The translations under genes were made by a program, and so were the position numbers. A stretch of DNA of 64,000 bases from Closterium sp. Naga37s-1 (taxonomy: Eukaryota; Streptophyta; Zygnematophyceae; Desmidiales; Closteriaceae), in contig CANJKZ010000955.1 of NCBI GenBank assembly GCA_947471745.1, forward strand, positions 1,795,501 to 1,859,500, given 5' to 3'. The notes under the pieces were generated by a model. The model was not told where the DNA came from, searched no databases, and saw nothing but the letters and a program-made list of their open reading frames with translations. This document shows, one piece after another, positions 42,710 through 52,794 of the stretch. Position 1 is the first letter of the stretch. The number at the start of each line of letters is the position of its first letter.

Positions 42710-43887
42710 GGGCGCAGTACGCAGGAGCATCAGTGGCAGCAGTAGCAGTAGTAGCAGTAGCAGCAGCAGTAGCAGCAGTAGCAAGAGCAGCAGCAGGGGC
42801 CGAGGGGCAGGGGGGTCAGGAGCCGAGGGGCGTAGGGGCCGAGGGGCCAAGGGGCCAAGGCGCCAAGGGGCCGAAGGGCCGGGGGGGCCGGGGCCAAGGG
42901 GCCGAGGGGCCGGGGGCCTAGGGGCGTCGGGCCGCTGGGCCAAGTGAGAAGGGGCCGAGGGGCCGGGGGCCTAGTGCGACGGGGCCGCGGGGTCAGGAGA
43001 GGAGGGGACGAGGGGCCGGGGGCCTAGGGGCCACGGGGCCACGGGGCCAAGAGAGAAGGGGCCGGGGGGCCGGGTGCCTAGGGCGACGGGGCCGCGGGGC
43101 CAGGAGAGAAGGGGCCGAGGGGCCAGGGGCCTAGGGCGACGGGGCAGCGGGGCCAGGAGAGAAGGGGCCTAGGGGCTGGGGGCCTAGGGGCGACGGGGCC
43201 GCGGGGCCAGGATAGAAGGGGCCGAGGGGCCAGGGTCCTAGGGGCGACGGGGCCGCGGGGCCAGGAGAGATAGGGCCGAGGGGCCGAGGGCCTAGGGCGA
43301 TGGGGCCGCGGGGCCAGGAGAGAAGGGGCCGAGGGGCCGGGCGCCTAGGGGCGACGGGGCCGCGGGGCCAGGAGAGAAGGGGCTGAGGGGCGAGGGGCCT
43401 AGGGGCGACGGGGCCGCGGGGCCAGGAGAGATAGGGCCGAGGGGCCGGGGGCCTAGGGGCGACGGGGGGGAGGGGGGGGGCGCGGGGCCTAGGCCTAAGC
43501 TAGGGGCGACGGGTCGCGAGGGGCGACGGGTCGCGAGGGGCCGTGGGGCCGAGGGGCCTAGGCTAGGGGCGACGGGCCGCGGGGCCTGGGCCTAGGCTAG
43601 GGGTGACGGGTCGCGAGGGGCCGTGGGGCCGGGGCCTAAGCTAGGGGCGACGGGCGACGGGCCGCGACGGGCGACGGGCCTAGGGCGACGGGTCGGGGGT
43701 CGACGAGCCAGGGCAACGGGCCGGGGCGACGGGTCGCAGCGGGCGACGGGGGTCGCTATGGGCGACGGGGGGTTGCGACGGGCGACGGGGGTCGCGACGG
43801 GCCTAGGGTGACGGGGGGGAGGGGGGGGGGGGGGGGGGGGGGCAGGCTAGGGGCGACGGGCGACGGGGGGGCGGGCTAGGGGCGACG
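42710..43887 (-). repeat. E4b leader repeats (part 1)
   Basis: About 1.2 kb of degenerate GC-rich repeats (plus-strand GGGGCCGAGGGGCC, GGCGACGGGGCCGCGG and CAGGAGAGAAGGGGCC units of roughly 60-65 bases) with long G runs near 43815. The leader continues at 45406-45578 beyond E15. No gene is supported. Confidence 0.75.
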
Positions 43888-44951
43888 TGTTAGAATGTGA
43901 ACGAATGAATGAAACAGAGAAGAGGGATTTCACTAGCAAGCAGTTGAGTACATATAGCAAACCCTAGATTGGGCTGTACTCACTATTGAGTACCCCACTG
44001 CAGGCTAGACAAACATAACATTCTGACACACCCCCATAGCCAAAGTGGGGTGTAATCAGCACAACAAGAAAAGCAAAAACAAGCTCAGGGTGGATCACGA
44101 TGTCACCACACATTCTGAGCACAAGAACAAGGCCACAAGGCCAGTTCACAAATATAAGCAAAGCTAGAGGCATTCACAAAGGGCAAGTGAGGAGGAGGAG
44201 GCGGGACAGTGAGAGGAGAGAAGATAGGAGGCAACGGCTGATGCTGCAGACACACGGGCAACAGGAGCGGCGCGCACTGGCTACCGGAGCAACGGCCCCG
44301 GACTACAGGAGTAACTGGCTCCGCGGCTAAGACGAGCGGCAGGAGCAACGGACCCACGGGCGACTGGCGCAGCACGCTCGCTGGGCTACCGGAGATTGTA
44401 GCCTCCGGACTACTGGCGCTGCTGGCAACACGACGACTACTTCCCTTCAACCTCCCCCACTGTCGCACCCCCCTTTCACACACCCCCTGCTGCACCTCTA
44501 GCACTACTCACACTCCACTCCCTAGCACCACTCCGTCGGCTCCCACACACCCACCCCCCTCAGCGGCAGCTGCAGCAGTGGGAGACGGAGGAGGAGCAGG
44601 GGAGGCCGCAGACCCGCCACCCCATACTCGCCACCCCCAAACCCTAACACACGGCAGGGCCGGAGCTGGCGGGTAGGGAGGTAAGGGGGGGGGCAGGGCC
44701 GCGACAGGGCCGGGGCAGGACAGGGCCGGGCCGCGACAGGGCGGCTGAAGGGCAGGGCCGCGACGAAGGACGTGAGGGGCCGACGCGCGGCCCCCGAGGT
44801 CGCCTCAACGGGCGACGGGAGGGGCGACGCGCGGCCCCCCAGGGCGCCACGACGGGCGACGGGGGGGGGCGACGCGCGGCCCCCCAGGTCGCCGCGACGG
44901 GCGACGGGGGCGGGGGCGAAGCGTGGCCCCCCTGGGCGCCGCGACTGGCGA

Positions 44952-44982
<31 letters not shown>

Positions 44983-45405
44983 CGACGCGTGGCCCCCCAG
45001 GGCGCCGCGACGGACGACGGCAGAAAGCAGTCGTACGCCTCGGGGCGCACGACGGGCAGGGCAGGGCGTCGCGCGGCCTGCAGGGCGGCACGACGGGCAG
45101 GGCGCGCGGCGGGAAGAAAAAGTGCCGCGCCCCATGAGCGCGCGGCAGACAGGAAAACAGCGCGCGCCCGAGGCGCGCGATAGGCAGGACAGCAGCAGCA
45201 ACGGAAGCTAATGGTGGGCCCATGCACAGGATCGACCCGGGAGGGTCGACCTGCTCTGATTCCATGTTAGAATGTGAACGAATGAATGAAACAGAGAAGA
45301 GGGATTTCACTAGCAAGCAGTTGAGTACATATAGCAAACCCTAGATTGGGCTGTACTCACTATTGAGTACCCCACTGCAGGCTAGACAAATATAACATTC
45401 TGACA
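43888..45405 (-). mobile_element. E15: non-autonomous 1.5-kb LTR element
   Basis: 3' LTR 43888-44028 and 5' LTR 45265-45405 (141 bp, almost identical), flanked by CGACG (43883-43887) and CGACT (45406-45410). PBS TGGAATCAGAGC at 45264. The body is closely similar to E2 and E12 in its 3' half and carries a long G run near 44956. No gag or pol. Confidence 0.9.
45198..45264 (-). promoter_or_regulatory. E15 leader complementary to tRNA-iMet
   Basis: PBS, GGTCGACCC-TCC-CGGGTCGATCC hairpin, CCTGT, GGGCCCACC and GCTTCCGTTGC (one change). Confidence 0.68.
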
Positions 45406-45578
45406 CGACTGGCCTAGGGGAGTCGGGCCGGGCTAGGGGTGGCGACGGGGCCGGGGCCTAGGGGCGACGGTCACGAGGCTACGGGCCGGGGCCTAGGGTC
45501 GAGAGTGGCTAGCAGGGCAGCAGGTGGTGGGCCCAAAAAAAAAAAAGCGATCCTAGGAAGGGACCTGCTCTGAAACCA

Positions 45579-45712
45579 TGTAAGAAAGAACGAACGAGAA
45601 TGAATGAAGTATGAAACAGTTGGGTACAAGTACTAACCCTAATTGGGTTGTACCCCTTTTGGGCTATACCCCACTACAGCCTACACAATATAAGCTATAT
45701 ATAAGTTTGACA
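45579..45712 (-). repeat. E4b 5' LTR
   Basis: On the minus strand TGTCAAACTTATATATAGC to TTCTTTCTTACA, 134 bp, followed by PBS TGGTTTCAGAGC, hairpin GGTCC/GGATC and GGGCCCACCACC. The outer flank is gypsy tail sequence, not GTAAT, so this is a different insertion from E4. Confidence 0.85.
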
Positions 45713-45824
45713 GAACAGTGGCGGGAATAGTGGCGAGGCGAATGTCGCGAGTGGTAACGGATTGTTGTTGGGTGCTGTTGGCGGGAAACGGTGGTGTACG
45801 CACTGAGCAGGGACGCGAAGTAAG
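45713..45824 (-). mobile_element. Ty3/gypsy tail fragment
   Basis: About 110 bases highly similar to 19682-19795, the sequence just after the chromodomain of E8. It marks a second, otherwise lost gypsy copy into which E4b probably inserted. Confidence 0.8.
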
Positions 45825-45835
45825 GAAAAGGATTT

Positions 45836-46973
45836 TTCCTTACACAAACGAACATGGTATATAGCAATAGATTCACTACACAAAATTCGTGTATAAAGTT
45901 TTTATCATTTACTATTTGTTAGCATGCACAGAATTTATTATGCCACAAGTATGCTAATTGAAATATAGAACTTGTTTTTTATCAGATTATTCACATTGTA
46001 ACATGCTATGTAGGATATATCAGGTCCTACTGAGGATGGGTTCCCCTGATATAGCGTGTTTAGATGGTGGGGAGGTTTATACCGATCATGAGTGCATTGT
46101 AGGTGAGTTTCAGGTGGTGTGATGATAATGAAGGCTGGGATGGAAGCGATATCCACGTCAAACTGTAGGTTGGATGCTCTTTACACGTGGACCAGGTTGT
46201 GTGAAGTGTTCTCATCTCATCCAGCAGCTATTACGTCATCCGAGTCACAAACTTCCCCTCCGAAATTGCCGAAGGCTCACCTCATCTCGTTGCGCTGGAT
46301 TTCTGACTGGGATTGACTGATCTGGAGGCGGGGGTTGGGATGAAAGGTCCAGCACGGAATTTCGCATGACATTCTGGCGAAGGGGAAAAGCAACTGCTCT
46401 TAGTAACTTCGCAGCGTATCTATGACACATCTCAGCTGTTTCGCACCGTCTCCTCAAACCCAGAAATCGTCGCTTCTTGGCCTGACTGTCACGTCAATGC
46501 TTTCGCAACAGCAGATCCTCCTCTCAAACAATCACTACACGGAACTGTCAGATGGTTACGAAGTTACGTGAAAACAGCCTCAATCCAAGTTCAGGTTAGT
46601 TTTCTCCTGTGCCTAAGGCCCAGCTTGATTTCCCCTTCTCCAACATGTGGCGATAGTTGATCGACACAGTTCGGTCTAGCAGATCAGAGCAGCTTGTAAA
46701 CGTTAGCTTGCGTAGTCTCCTATTTCTACTCGCTCTGGACTGAAGCATACTCCCTCGATAGATTTGGTAGTCCGGTCCTGTCACGGGTGTGGCTTATATT
46801 TTCGATTATGCGTTTCTGAACGCCCATCACGATCGCGCTTCTAACACAAATCGCATTTCGTAGGTCAATCACCGTCCGCTTCTTCTACAAACCAGCTTCT
46901 CCACCCAGTCTGGTGTCGTTCTATTTGATATCCCAACCCTCTAACGGCATCATACAGGCGATCAGGCCACAGG
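45836..46973. other. Intergenic, upstream of the P450 gene
   Basis: AT-richer than its surroundings, with no repeats or coding frame recognised. It must hold the promoter of the P450 gene; no clear TATA element can be assigned. Confidence 0.5.
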
Positions 46974-49268
46974 ATGGGTTGGGGGGGCATTACCTGGGCT
47001 ACCCCTCGGCCCAACGCGCAATCCCTTCTCTCATGGGGTCACATCGACCTTCCCTGGTCCCCCACTCCCCTCACTCTCTCACTCCCCATCCTCCCCACTC
47101 TCCTCCTCCTCCTGGTTGGGCTTCTCCCAGCCGTCTCTCTTCTCTTCTCCTCCAGTCGTAAGCGAAAGGGTGCGAAAGCTGGCGAAGGCGAGGCGAAAGT
47201 GGTCACCGAATCGTCCGCGATCTGGTCTTCCACCTGGGTGTTGTGGCTTCGCGGAAAGTTCCCTCCAGGGCCCTGGGGATTGCCGTTCTTCGGCAGTCTG
47301 CCTGACATCCTCCGTGACGGCGATCCTCACCGTCGGGTCACGGATCTCGCCGAAATCTACGGTCCAGTAATGGGGATGCGTCTCGGCCGAACCCCAACGG
47401 TCGTCCTCTCTTCCCCAGCCTCTGCGCGCCAGGTTCTGCGGGATGCTGACATGGCATGCGCGTCGCGCCCCGCGGCGATCACATCTGCTCTGTTAACGCA
47501 CGGACCGCGCGATCTCGTGTTCGCGCCGTACGGGCCGCCTTTTGTGCATCGGCGGAAGCTCGCGACGAGCCACCTATTCACGGCAGAGCGAATCGCGGCT
47601 TGGCGCGGAGTGCGCGCGGACGAGGCGGAGGGGATGGTGACCGCCGTGGTCGACGAAATCGCGGCGGCGGAAAAAGCGGCGGAGAAAGCGGAGGGTTCCG
47701 CGTGGGCGGAAGTCGAGATCCGCCCGCATCTTGCGCGGGTGTCTTTGAACAATATCCTCCGCATGAGCTGCGGGCGGCGGTACCAGTTCAGCCGCCCGGG
47801 AAAACCGGACGCGCTCGCAGACGAGGTTAACTCCGTAATTTTCAAAATCGCGGGGCTCCTAGGGCCGTTTAACTACGTCGACCACGTGGCAGAGTGGGAT
47901 TGGTTCGACAAGTGGACAGGCGGGCTGACAGGCAAGTGCCGCGTACTTGCGCCGAAGCTTCAAAAATTCTTTCGCGGCGTGCTGGACGATCACCGGAGGA
48001 TGCGGAGGGAGGAGGAGGGGAAACGCGCGAAAGAGGCGCAAGCGGCGGCGGCTGCGGCGGCGGCGGAGGCGGAGGGGAATGGGACGGAGGGGACGGATAG
48101 GGAGGGTGAACAGAGGCGCGGGGTAATGGAAGATGCTTCCACGTTCGCACCTCTTGAGAACCCGGAAGATCCGGAAAGAGACTTTCTAGATGTTCTGCTG
48201 ATGCTGCAGAAACAGCAACAGCTGCAGCAAGAGCAGCAGAAAAGCCAAATGAATGGCAGTGCATGCGCTGATGCTAAGGAAGAGTCTAAAGGTGTTAATG
48301 ATTCAGTGAACGGGGGTTCTGGGTTCGGGGTTGGTAAAACCCCTGTTGCTGCAGCAGTAGCGGCGGGAGCAGCAGCGGCAGCTGGATCAGGCTTGGTGGT
48401 AGATGACGTGGAAATCACTTCGCTGCTACAGGATCTGCTTGTAGCGGGTACAGACACGGCGGCGGTTAGCACAGAGTGGGCTTTAGCGGAGCTGGTAAAT
48501 CGGCCGGATGCAATGAAGCGGCTACAAATGGAGATAGACGGCGCGCTAGAGCAGTGGCACAGGGAGCACGAATCGGATAAGATCAAATCGCAAGCTGATC
48601 TCGAGGCGGCGTGGGATCAGACGGGAGGCGAAGCTTTGCTCATGCAGTTACCCTATCTCCAGGCCGTCGTGAAAGAGATGTTTCGCATGCACCCTCCAGG
48701 CGCGTTCCTGATCGCTCATAGTACCACCGGCCCTGTCGATTTGTGTAGCGGCAGGTACAGGGTTCCTGCAGGGACTATGGTGCTAGTTAATGTCTGGTCT
48801 ATTTCACGTGACCCGAGCCTGTGGCCCGAGCCTGACAGGTTCGTGCCGGAGCGGTTCCTGCCCGGAGAAGTTTTCGAGCTGCCCGAGAGCGGAACAGGGG
48901 AGGGTGTGAAGCGGATAGTGGGGGAGGAGGTGGATATGAGGGGATTTGATTTCCGCCTGCTGCCGTTTGGTTCGGGCAGGCGAATGTGCGTCGGGCAGAG
49001 GCTCGGGCACCAGCTGGTTACCATCATGCTGGGTCGACTCGTGCACGCCTTCAACTGGGAAGCTCCTGTTACAGGCTCTAACAAGAGTGACTGTAACGGG
49101 AGTGACTGTAACGGGGGGGATTGTAACAAGGTGGATTTGAAGGAGCGGTATGGGCTTGCAATGAGGATGGTGCAGCCGCTGAAGGCCCGTGCGTCGCTGC
49201 GAGTGGGAGGGGATGGGAGACGGGCGATTGAGGCATGGGGAGTGGGGAAGAGGGGAAGCAGGAAGTAG
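46974..49268 (+). CDS. Cytochrome P450, A-type (CYP71-clan-like)
   Basis: 764 residues, no introns. Membrane anchor at about residues 36-58 (LPTLLLLLVGLLPAVSLLF) and a PPGPWGLPFFGSLPD proline hinge near 95-110. I-helix A491-G-T-D-T495, ExxR helix E568-M-F-R571, PERF motif FVPERF near 625, and heme loop FGSGRRMCVG with ligand Cys672. All catalytic motifs are intact, so it should be a working ER-bound monooxygenase. The substrate is unknown; the heme-loop region resembles CYP98/CYP703-type enzymes, an inference. It is about 250 residues longer than usual because of a charged, Ala- and Gln-rich insert before the I-helix (about 345-480) and a SDCNG repeat near the C-terminus. The ATG at 46974 is the only upstream in-frame start. 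Confidence 0.88.
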   Translation: MGWGGITWATPRPNAQSLLSWGHIDLPWSPTPLTLSLPILPTLLLLLVGLLPAVSLLFSSSRKRKGAKAGEGEAKVVTESSAIWSSTWVLWLRGKFPPGPWGLPFFGSLPDILRDGDPHRRVTDLAEIYGPVMGMRLGRTPTVVLSSPASARQVLRDADMACASRPAAITSALLTHGPRDLVFAPYGPPFVHRRKLATSHLFTAERIAAWRGVRADEAEGMVTAVVDEIAAAEKAAEKAEGSAWAEVEIRPHLARVSLNNILRMSCGRRYQFSRPGKPDALADEVNSVIFKIAGLLGPFNYVDHVAEWDWFDKWTGGLTGKCRVLAPKLQKFFRGVLDDHRRMRREEEGKRAKEAQAAAAAAAAEAEGNGTEGTDREGEQRRGVMEDASTFAPLENPEDPERDFLDVLLMLQKQQQLQQEQQKSQMNGSACADAKEESKGVNDSVNGGSGFGVGKTPVAAAVAAGAAAAAGSGLVVDDVEITSLLQDLLVAGTDTAAVSTEWALAELVNRPDAMKRLQMEIDGALEQWHREHESDKIKSQADLEAAWDQTGGEALLMQLPYLQAVVKEMFRMHPPGAFLIAHSTTGPVDLCSGRYRVPAGTMVLVNVWSISRDPSLWPEPDRFVPERFLPGEVFELPESGTGEGVKRIVGEEVDMRGFDFRLLPFGSGRRMCVGQRLGHQLVTIMLGRLVHAFNWEAPVTGSNKSDCNGSDCNGGDCNKVDLKERYGLAMRMVQPLKARASLRVGGDGRRAIEAWGVGKRGSRK

Positions 49269-49860
49269 GGCTCAACTGGATGGGTTGGGAGCGGTGATGT
49301 GCGGTGGAGAGGTATGGGCTGGTTATGAGAAAAGGATGGTGCAGCCGTGGGGTGTCTGAGGCGACCGTGGCGACTAAGGCGAGGCGTGTGGGGAAGAAAG
49401 TAGGCAGGAAGTAAGGATTCAACGGGATGGGTTGGAAGCGGTGATGCGCGCTGGAGAGGTACGGCTGGCCGTGCATCGCTGCAAGTGGGAGGGGATGGCA
49501 GAAAGGTGACTGAGGCATGGGGTGTGGGGAGGAGGGGAAGCAGGAAACAGGGGTGCAGGTAGTCTTTTGACGCACCAGTCATAGTAAGCCGCCCGTTGGT
49601 GCAGTTGGAATGGAGTGGCACTGGATGGGTTGGGAGCGGTTATGGATGGTGTAGAGGTACAGGCTAGCCATGGGATTGTGATGCTCAAGGCCCGTGCGTC
49701 GCTGCGGGTGGAAGGGGAAGGCAGGACGACTGAGGCTTGGGGGGCGGGAATGAGGAGAAGCAGGACGTAGGGTACAAGCCACTGGTGACGTCGTGTGGAT
49801 GGAGTGGGACTGGATGGGTTTGAAGCGGTGATGCCTGGTCGAGAGGAGTGAGCTGGCCAC
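49144..49860. repeat. Tandem degenerate copies of the P450 3' end
   Basis: Four units: about 49144-49308 (the gene's real end), 49309-49455, 49456-49655 and 49656-49860. Each repeats parts of GGTGCAGCCG, CCCGTGCGTCGCTGCG, GAGGCATGGGG, GGGGAAGCAGGAA and GGATGGGTTGGGAGCGGTG. The GATGGGTTGG landmark recurs at about 49279, 49426, 49624 and 49812. Copies 2-4 are non-coding. Confidence 0.8.
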
Positions 49861-50572
49861 GCTGTGAGTGGAAGGTGGTGCATGCAGGCTGTTTAAGTAA
49901 AAGGGTGTGAAGGAGATGGCGCGGGGATGCAGGGGCATCCAGGAAGCCAATCCTGGGCTGCTTGTTGGATGATGGCAATGTCTATTGAAATAGTCTGAAT
50001 GATTATCAGCACGTGCGTGGTTGCCCGTGAAGCAATGGCTGGAAGGGCGGTGGGTGGGGTGCCTAGGACCACGTTCTGTGGGCTCTAGCAGAGGCTGGGC
50101 AGGGCAGGGGAAGGGGTTTTGGGTCAACACAAAGAGGGGTTGTCCTTCCCTGACTGTGAGTTGTTTGTGGCACTGAAACGGGCCCTGGTGTCTTCGGATG
50201 GAGGGAAAGGCAGCAGCAGCAGTAGCAGCAGCAACAAGGGAAACTGTAGGCGTTCATTGTAGAAGCAGCTAATTCATGGTACAAGTTACAGCATTTCTCT
50301 AAGCCCAGACCAGACACAATAATACCCTTGACAAATCGTCTTTTTATTATTCGCAACTATGGCGTAAGGAAGAGGTGTGAAGTTGCAACAAGCACTTGTA
50401 TCCATGCCAACTTCCATGCTCCTTGGGGTTGGGGAGTGGATGGATGATCTCCGCCTTGGCCGTTTTATACGGTACTTATGTAAAATCACTGCCTTCATCA
50501 ACGCCTTTCTGTGACCAGTACTCATACAAACATGTTCTCCAGTGTTTATGAATGGTATTGCCCTGCGCAATT
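49861..50572. other. Intergenic, no gene seen
   Basis: No conserved frame. Contains a short CAG/CAA-type microsatellite at about 50211-50238. The junction with E6 is at 50572/50573. Confidence 0.5.
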
Positions 50573-50942
50573 TGTCAGAATAGTGAAGGAATGAATGACT
50601 GAACTAGCAAATACGGTACCGTCATCACCCGGATATAAGACAGTGTTGAATAGTAGACAGGGGTTGTCTATTATACGGGTGTCTCTTATAAACGGGGTAG
50701 CCTCATTATAAGACACCTATTTGTGTGTAGGGGCAAATGGCAAATGTATAACGAGGAAGTATCTTCTAAACGGATTTTTGTCCATTTATAAGACTGCTTT
50801 TTTTAATGTATGAGATAAGACATACATGTCTTATATCCGGGCGATGACGGTAGATGGGTACAAGTAGGAAACCTAAAAGTGTTGTACCCTATATGAACTA
50901 CCCCACTACAGCCTAAACAGAATATAGCATATAAGTTTGACA
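50573..50942 (-). repeat. E6 3' LTR interrupted by a MITE
   Basis: Minus strand TGTCAAACTTATATGC to ACTATTCTGACA. The LTR proper is about 134 bp once the DNA element at 50617-50852 is removed. Confidence 0.85.
50617..50852. mobile_element. MITE with 26-bp terminal inverted repeats
   Basis: TACCGTCATCACCCGGATAT at 50617 and ATATCCGGGCGATGACGGTA ending at 50852 are inverted repeats over 26 bases with one mismatch. TA at the ends and at the target (AAATA / TAGATG) fits pogo/mariner-type integration. About 235 bases, AT-rich interior with TATAAGAC repeats, no transposase. A related right end is at 205-322. Confidence 0.82.
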
Positions 50943-51171
50943 CACCCCCATAGGCAAAGTGGGGGAGAACAAGAGGTCACAAGACTGGTCAAGAAAGGCA
51001 AAGCAAGCTCAGGGTGGATCACGACGTCACCACGCATTCTGAGCACAAGCAAATGGCCACAAGGCCAGTTCACATGCAGAGTTATATAAAGGAGAACAAA
51101 CAATACAGTGAACACAACCTAGCAAGTGTAAGCATGCAAGTATATGTATAGAGATCACAGTACAAGCAGAG

Positions 51172-51673
51172 TCAAGAAGTGAGCAAGTGAGGCCAAGTAG
51201 GCACAAGACCTAGCATAGTACAAAAGCGCTGATGATCACAAGGCTGAAGTGCCTTGGTAAAGATATCAGCAGTGTTGGCCTGAGTGGCCACGTAAGCAAG
51301 ACGAAGCTGACCACGCTGCTGCAACTCTCGAGCAAGGAAGTAGCGCAGAGCAATGTGCTTCGTTCTGTGCTCCAGTCTGTGCTCCTGACACAAGGCAAGC
51401 ATGGCCTTGTTGTCGACGTACAGAACTGGAGGACAACGAGGCGCCTCTCCCAAGTCGGTCAGCAGGTAGGTGAGCCAGCGTAACTCCTGTGCAGCCATGG
51501 CCCCAGCGTAGATCTCAGCCTCACAACTGGAGCTGAGAACAGAAGAAGAGCGGGTAGACCGCCAATAGACAGAGCCGGAGCCAAGGCTGAAGGTGTAACC
51601 CTGTGACGACCGCTGCGTAGCCAAGTCGTCAACCCAGGAAGCGTCTGCGTGACCAGTGAGGACAACTTGAGCC
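51172..51673 (-). pseudogene. E6 RNase H part
   Basis: TQTLPGLTTWLRSG-frame and main frame pieces: SSQGYTFSLGSGS, SSCEAEIYAGAMAAQELRW, YVDNKAMLAL, TKHIALRYFLARELQQ and ANTADIFTKAL, ending at 51172 with PHLLTS. Continues across E5 at 59083. Confidence 0.82.
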
Positions 51674-51678
51674 CGTCC

Positions 51679-51803
51679 TGTCAGATTTATATGACATAGC
51701 TACTGTAGGCTATAGTGGGGTAGCACATATGGGGTACAGTTTTCCTAGGGTTTGCATTTGTACCCAACTTTCCCTTAGTCATTTCATTCCTCGTTTCTTC
51801 TCA
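51679..51803 (+). repeat. E5 5' LTR
   Basis: TGTCAGATTTATATGACATAG to TTCTTCTCA. It has TACAGTTTT where the 3' LTR has TACAATTTT. Confidence 0.94.
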
Positions 51804-52794
51804 TGGTATCGAGCAGGTTCCCTAGTGGGAACGATTCCTAGGGCCCACCACCACGAATTTTTTTTTCCTGCCCGGAGCGCGCTTCGCTCCGGCCCGAGTC
51901 GCGCCCGGTGTACTCTCCCTACTGTCGCGCCCTCGCTAGGCCCCTCACGGCCTCGTCGCGTCGCCCTTAGCGGCCCTCTCACGGCTCGTCGCGCCGCCCC
52001 TACGGCCCTACGCGCCGTTCTTACGGCCCCTCGCGCGGCCCCTTACGCCCTCCGCGGCCCCGCCACCTACCTGTGCGGCCCCGCCACCTACCTGTGCGGC
52101 CCCGCCACCTACCTGCGGCCCCGCCACCTACCAGCGGCCCCGCCACCTACCCGCGGCCCCGCCACCTACCTGTGCGGCCCCGCCACCTTCCTGCTGGCCC
52201 CGCCACCTACCTGCGGCCCCGCCACCTACCAGCGGCCCCGCCACCTACCTGCGGCCCCGCCACCTACCTGCGGCCCCGCCACCTACCAGCGGCCCCGCCA
52301 CCTACCTGCGGCCCCGCCACCTACCTTCGGCCCCGCCACCTACCAGCGGCCCCGCCACCTACCTGCGGCCCCGCCACCTACTAGCGGCCCCGCCACCTAC
52401 CTGCGGCCCCGCCACCTACCTTTGCGGCCCCGCCGCCTCCTCTCAGCGGCCCCGCCGCCTCCTCCCAGCGGCCCTGGACGCTGCCCTCTCAGCGGCCCCG
52501 CCGAGCCGCCCAGCAGCCGAGCCGCCCAGCAGCCGAGCCGCCCAGCCGCCGAGCCGCCCAGCAGTCGAGCCGCCCAGAAGCCGAGCCGCCGAGCCGCCCA
52601 ACAGCCGAGCCGCCGAGCCGCCCAGCAGCCGAGCCGCCGAGCCGCCCAGCAGCCGAGCCGCCGAGCCGCCCAGCAGCCGAGCCGCCGAGCCGCCCTGCAG
52701 CCGAACCACCCGAGCCGCCCTGTCCGGTAAGAGCAGCGCCTCTTTCACAGCACTGCCCTCACCCTACTGTTTGCGCTGCTAGTCTACTGCTGTC
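51804..52794 (+). repeat. E5 leader with two tandem-repeat blocks
   Basis: PBS, hairpin GTTCCC-TAGT-GGGAAC, GGGCCCACCACCACG, then about 20-bp repeats on GCGGCCCCGCCACCTACC (52040-52430) and 18-21-bp repeats on GCCGAGCCGCCCAGCA (52500-52710). The frame is open for more than 300 codons by composition only. Confidence 0.78.

Larger units (their letters stand above)
29628..45712 (-). mobile_element. E4b: copia element with four insertions, 3' end lost
   Basis: 5' LTR 45579-45712. PBS TGGTTTCAGAGC reads down from 45578. The leader runs 45578-45406 and 43887-42710, gag 42707-41532, gag end and protease 41531-40785, integrase 40484 down to 37914, and linker 30170-29628. It is broken at 29628 against E8 gag. 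E11', E14, E15 and a solo LTR are inserted in it, and E11', E14 and the solo LTR have exact 5-bp duplications. Same subfamily as E11 by LTR and protein. Confidence 0.85.

Noticed and set aside
28294..45712. Reading E4 and E4b as one single element
   Set aside because: E4 closes with GTAAT at 22749-22753 and 28382-28386, and removing it joins the gypsy frame exactly. The flank of the E4b LTR at 45713 is different.
51729..52730. Long open frame (over 300 codons) before the E5 gag
   Set aside because: It starts inside the LTR and runs through GC-rich tandem repeats that lack stops by composition. There is no similarity to any domain, and other families have unrelated repeats here.
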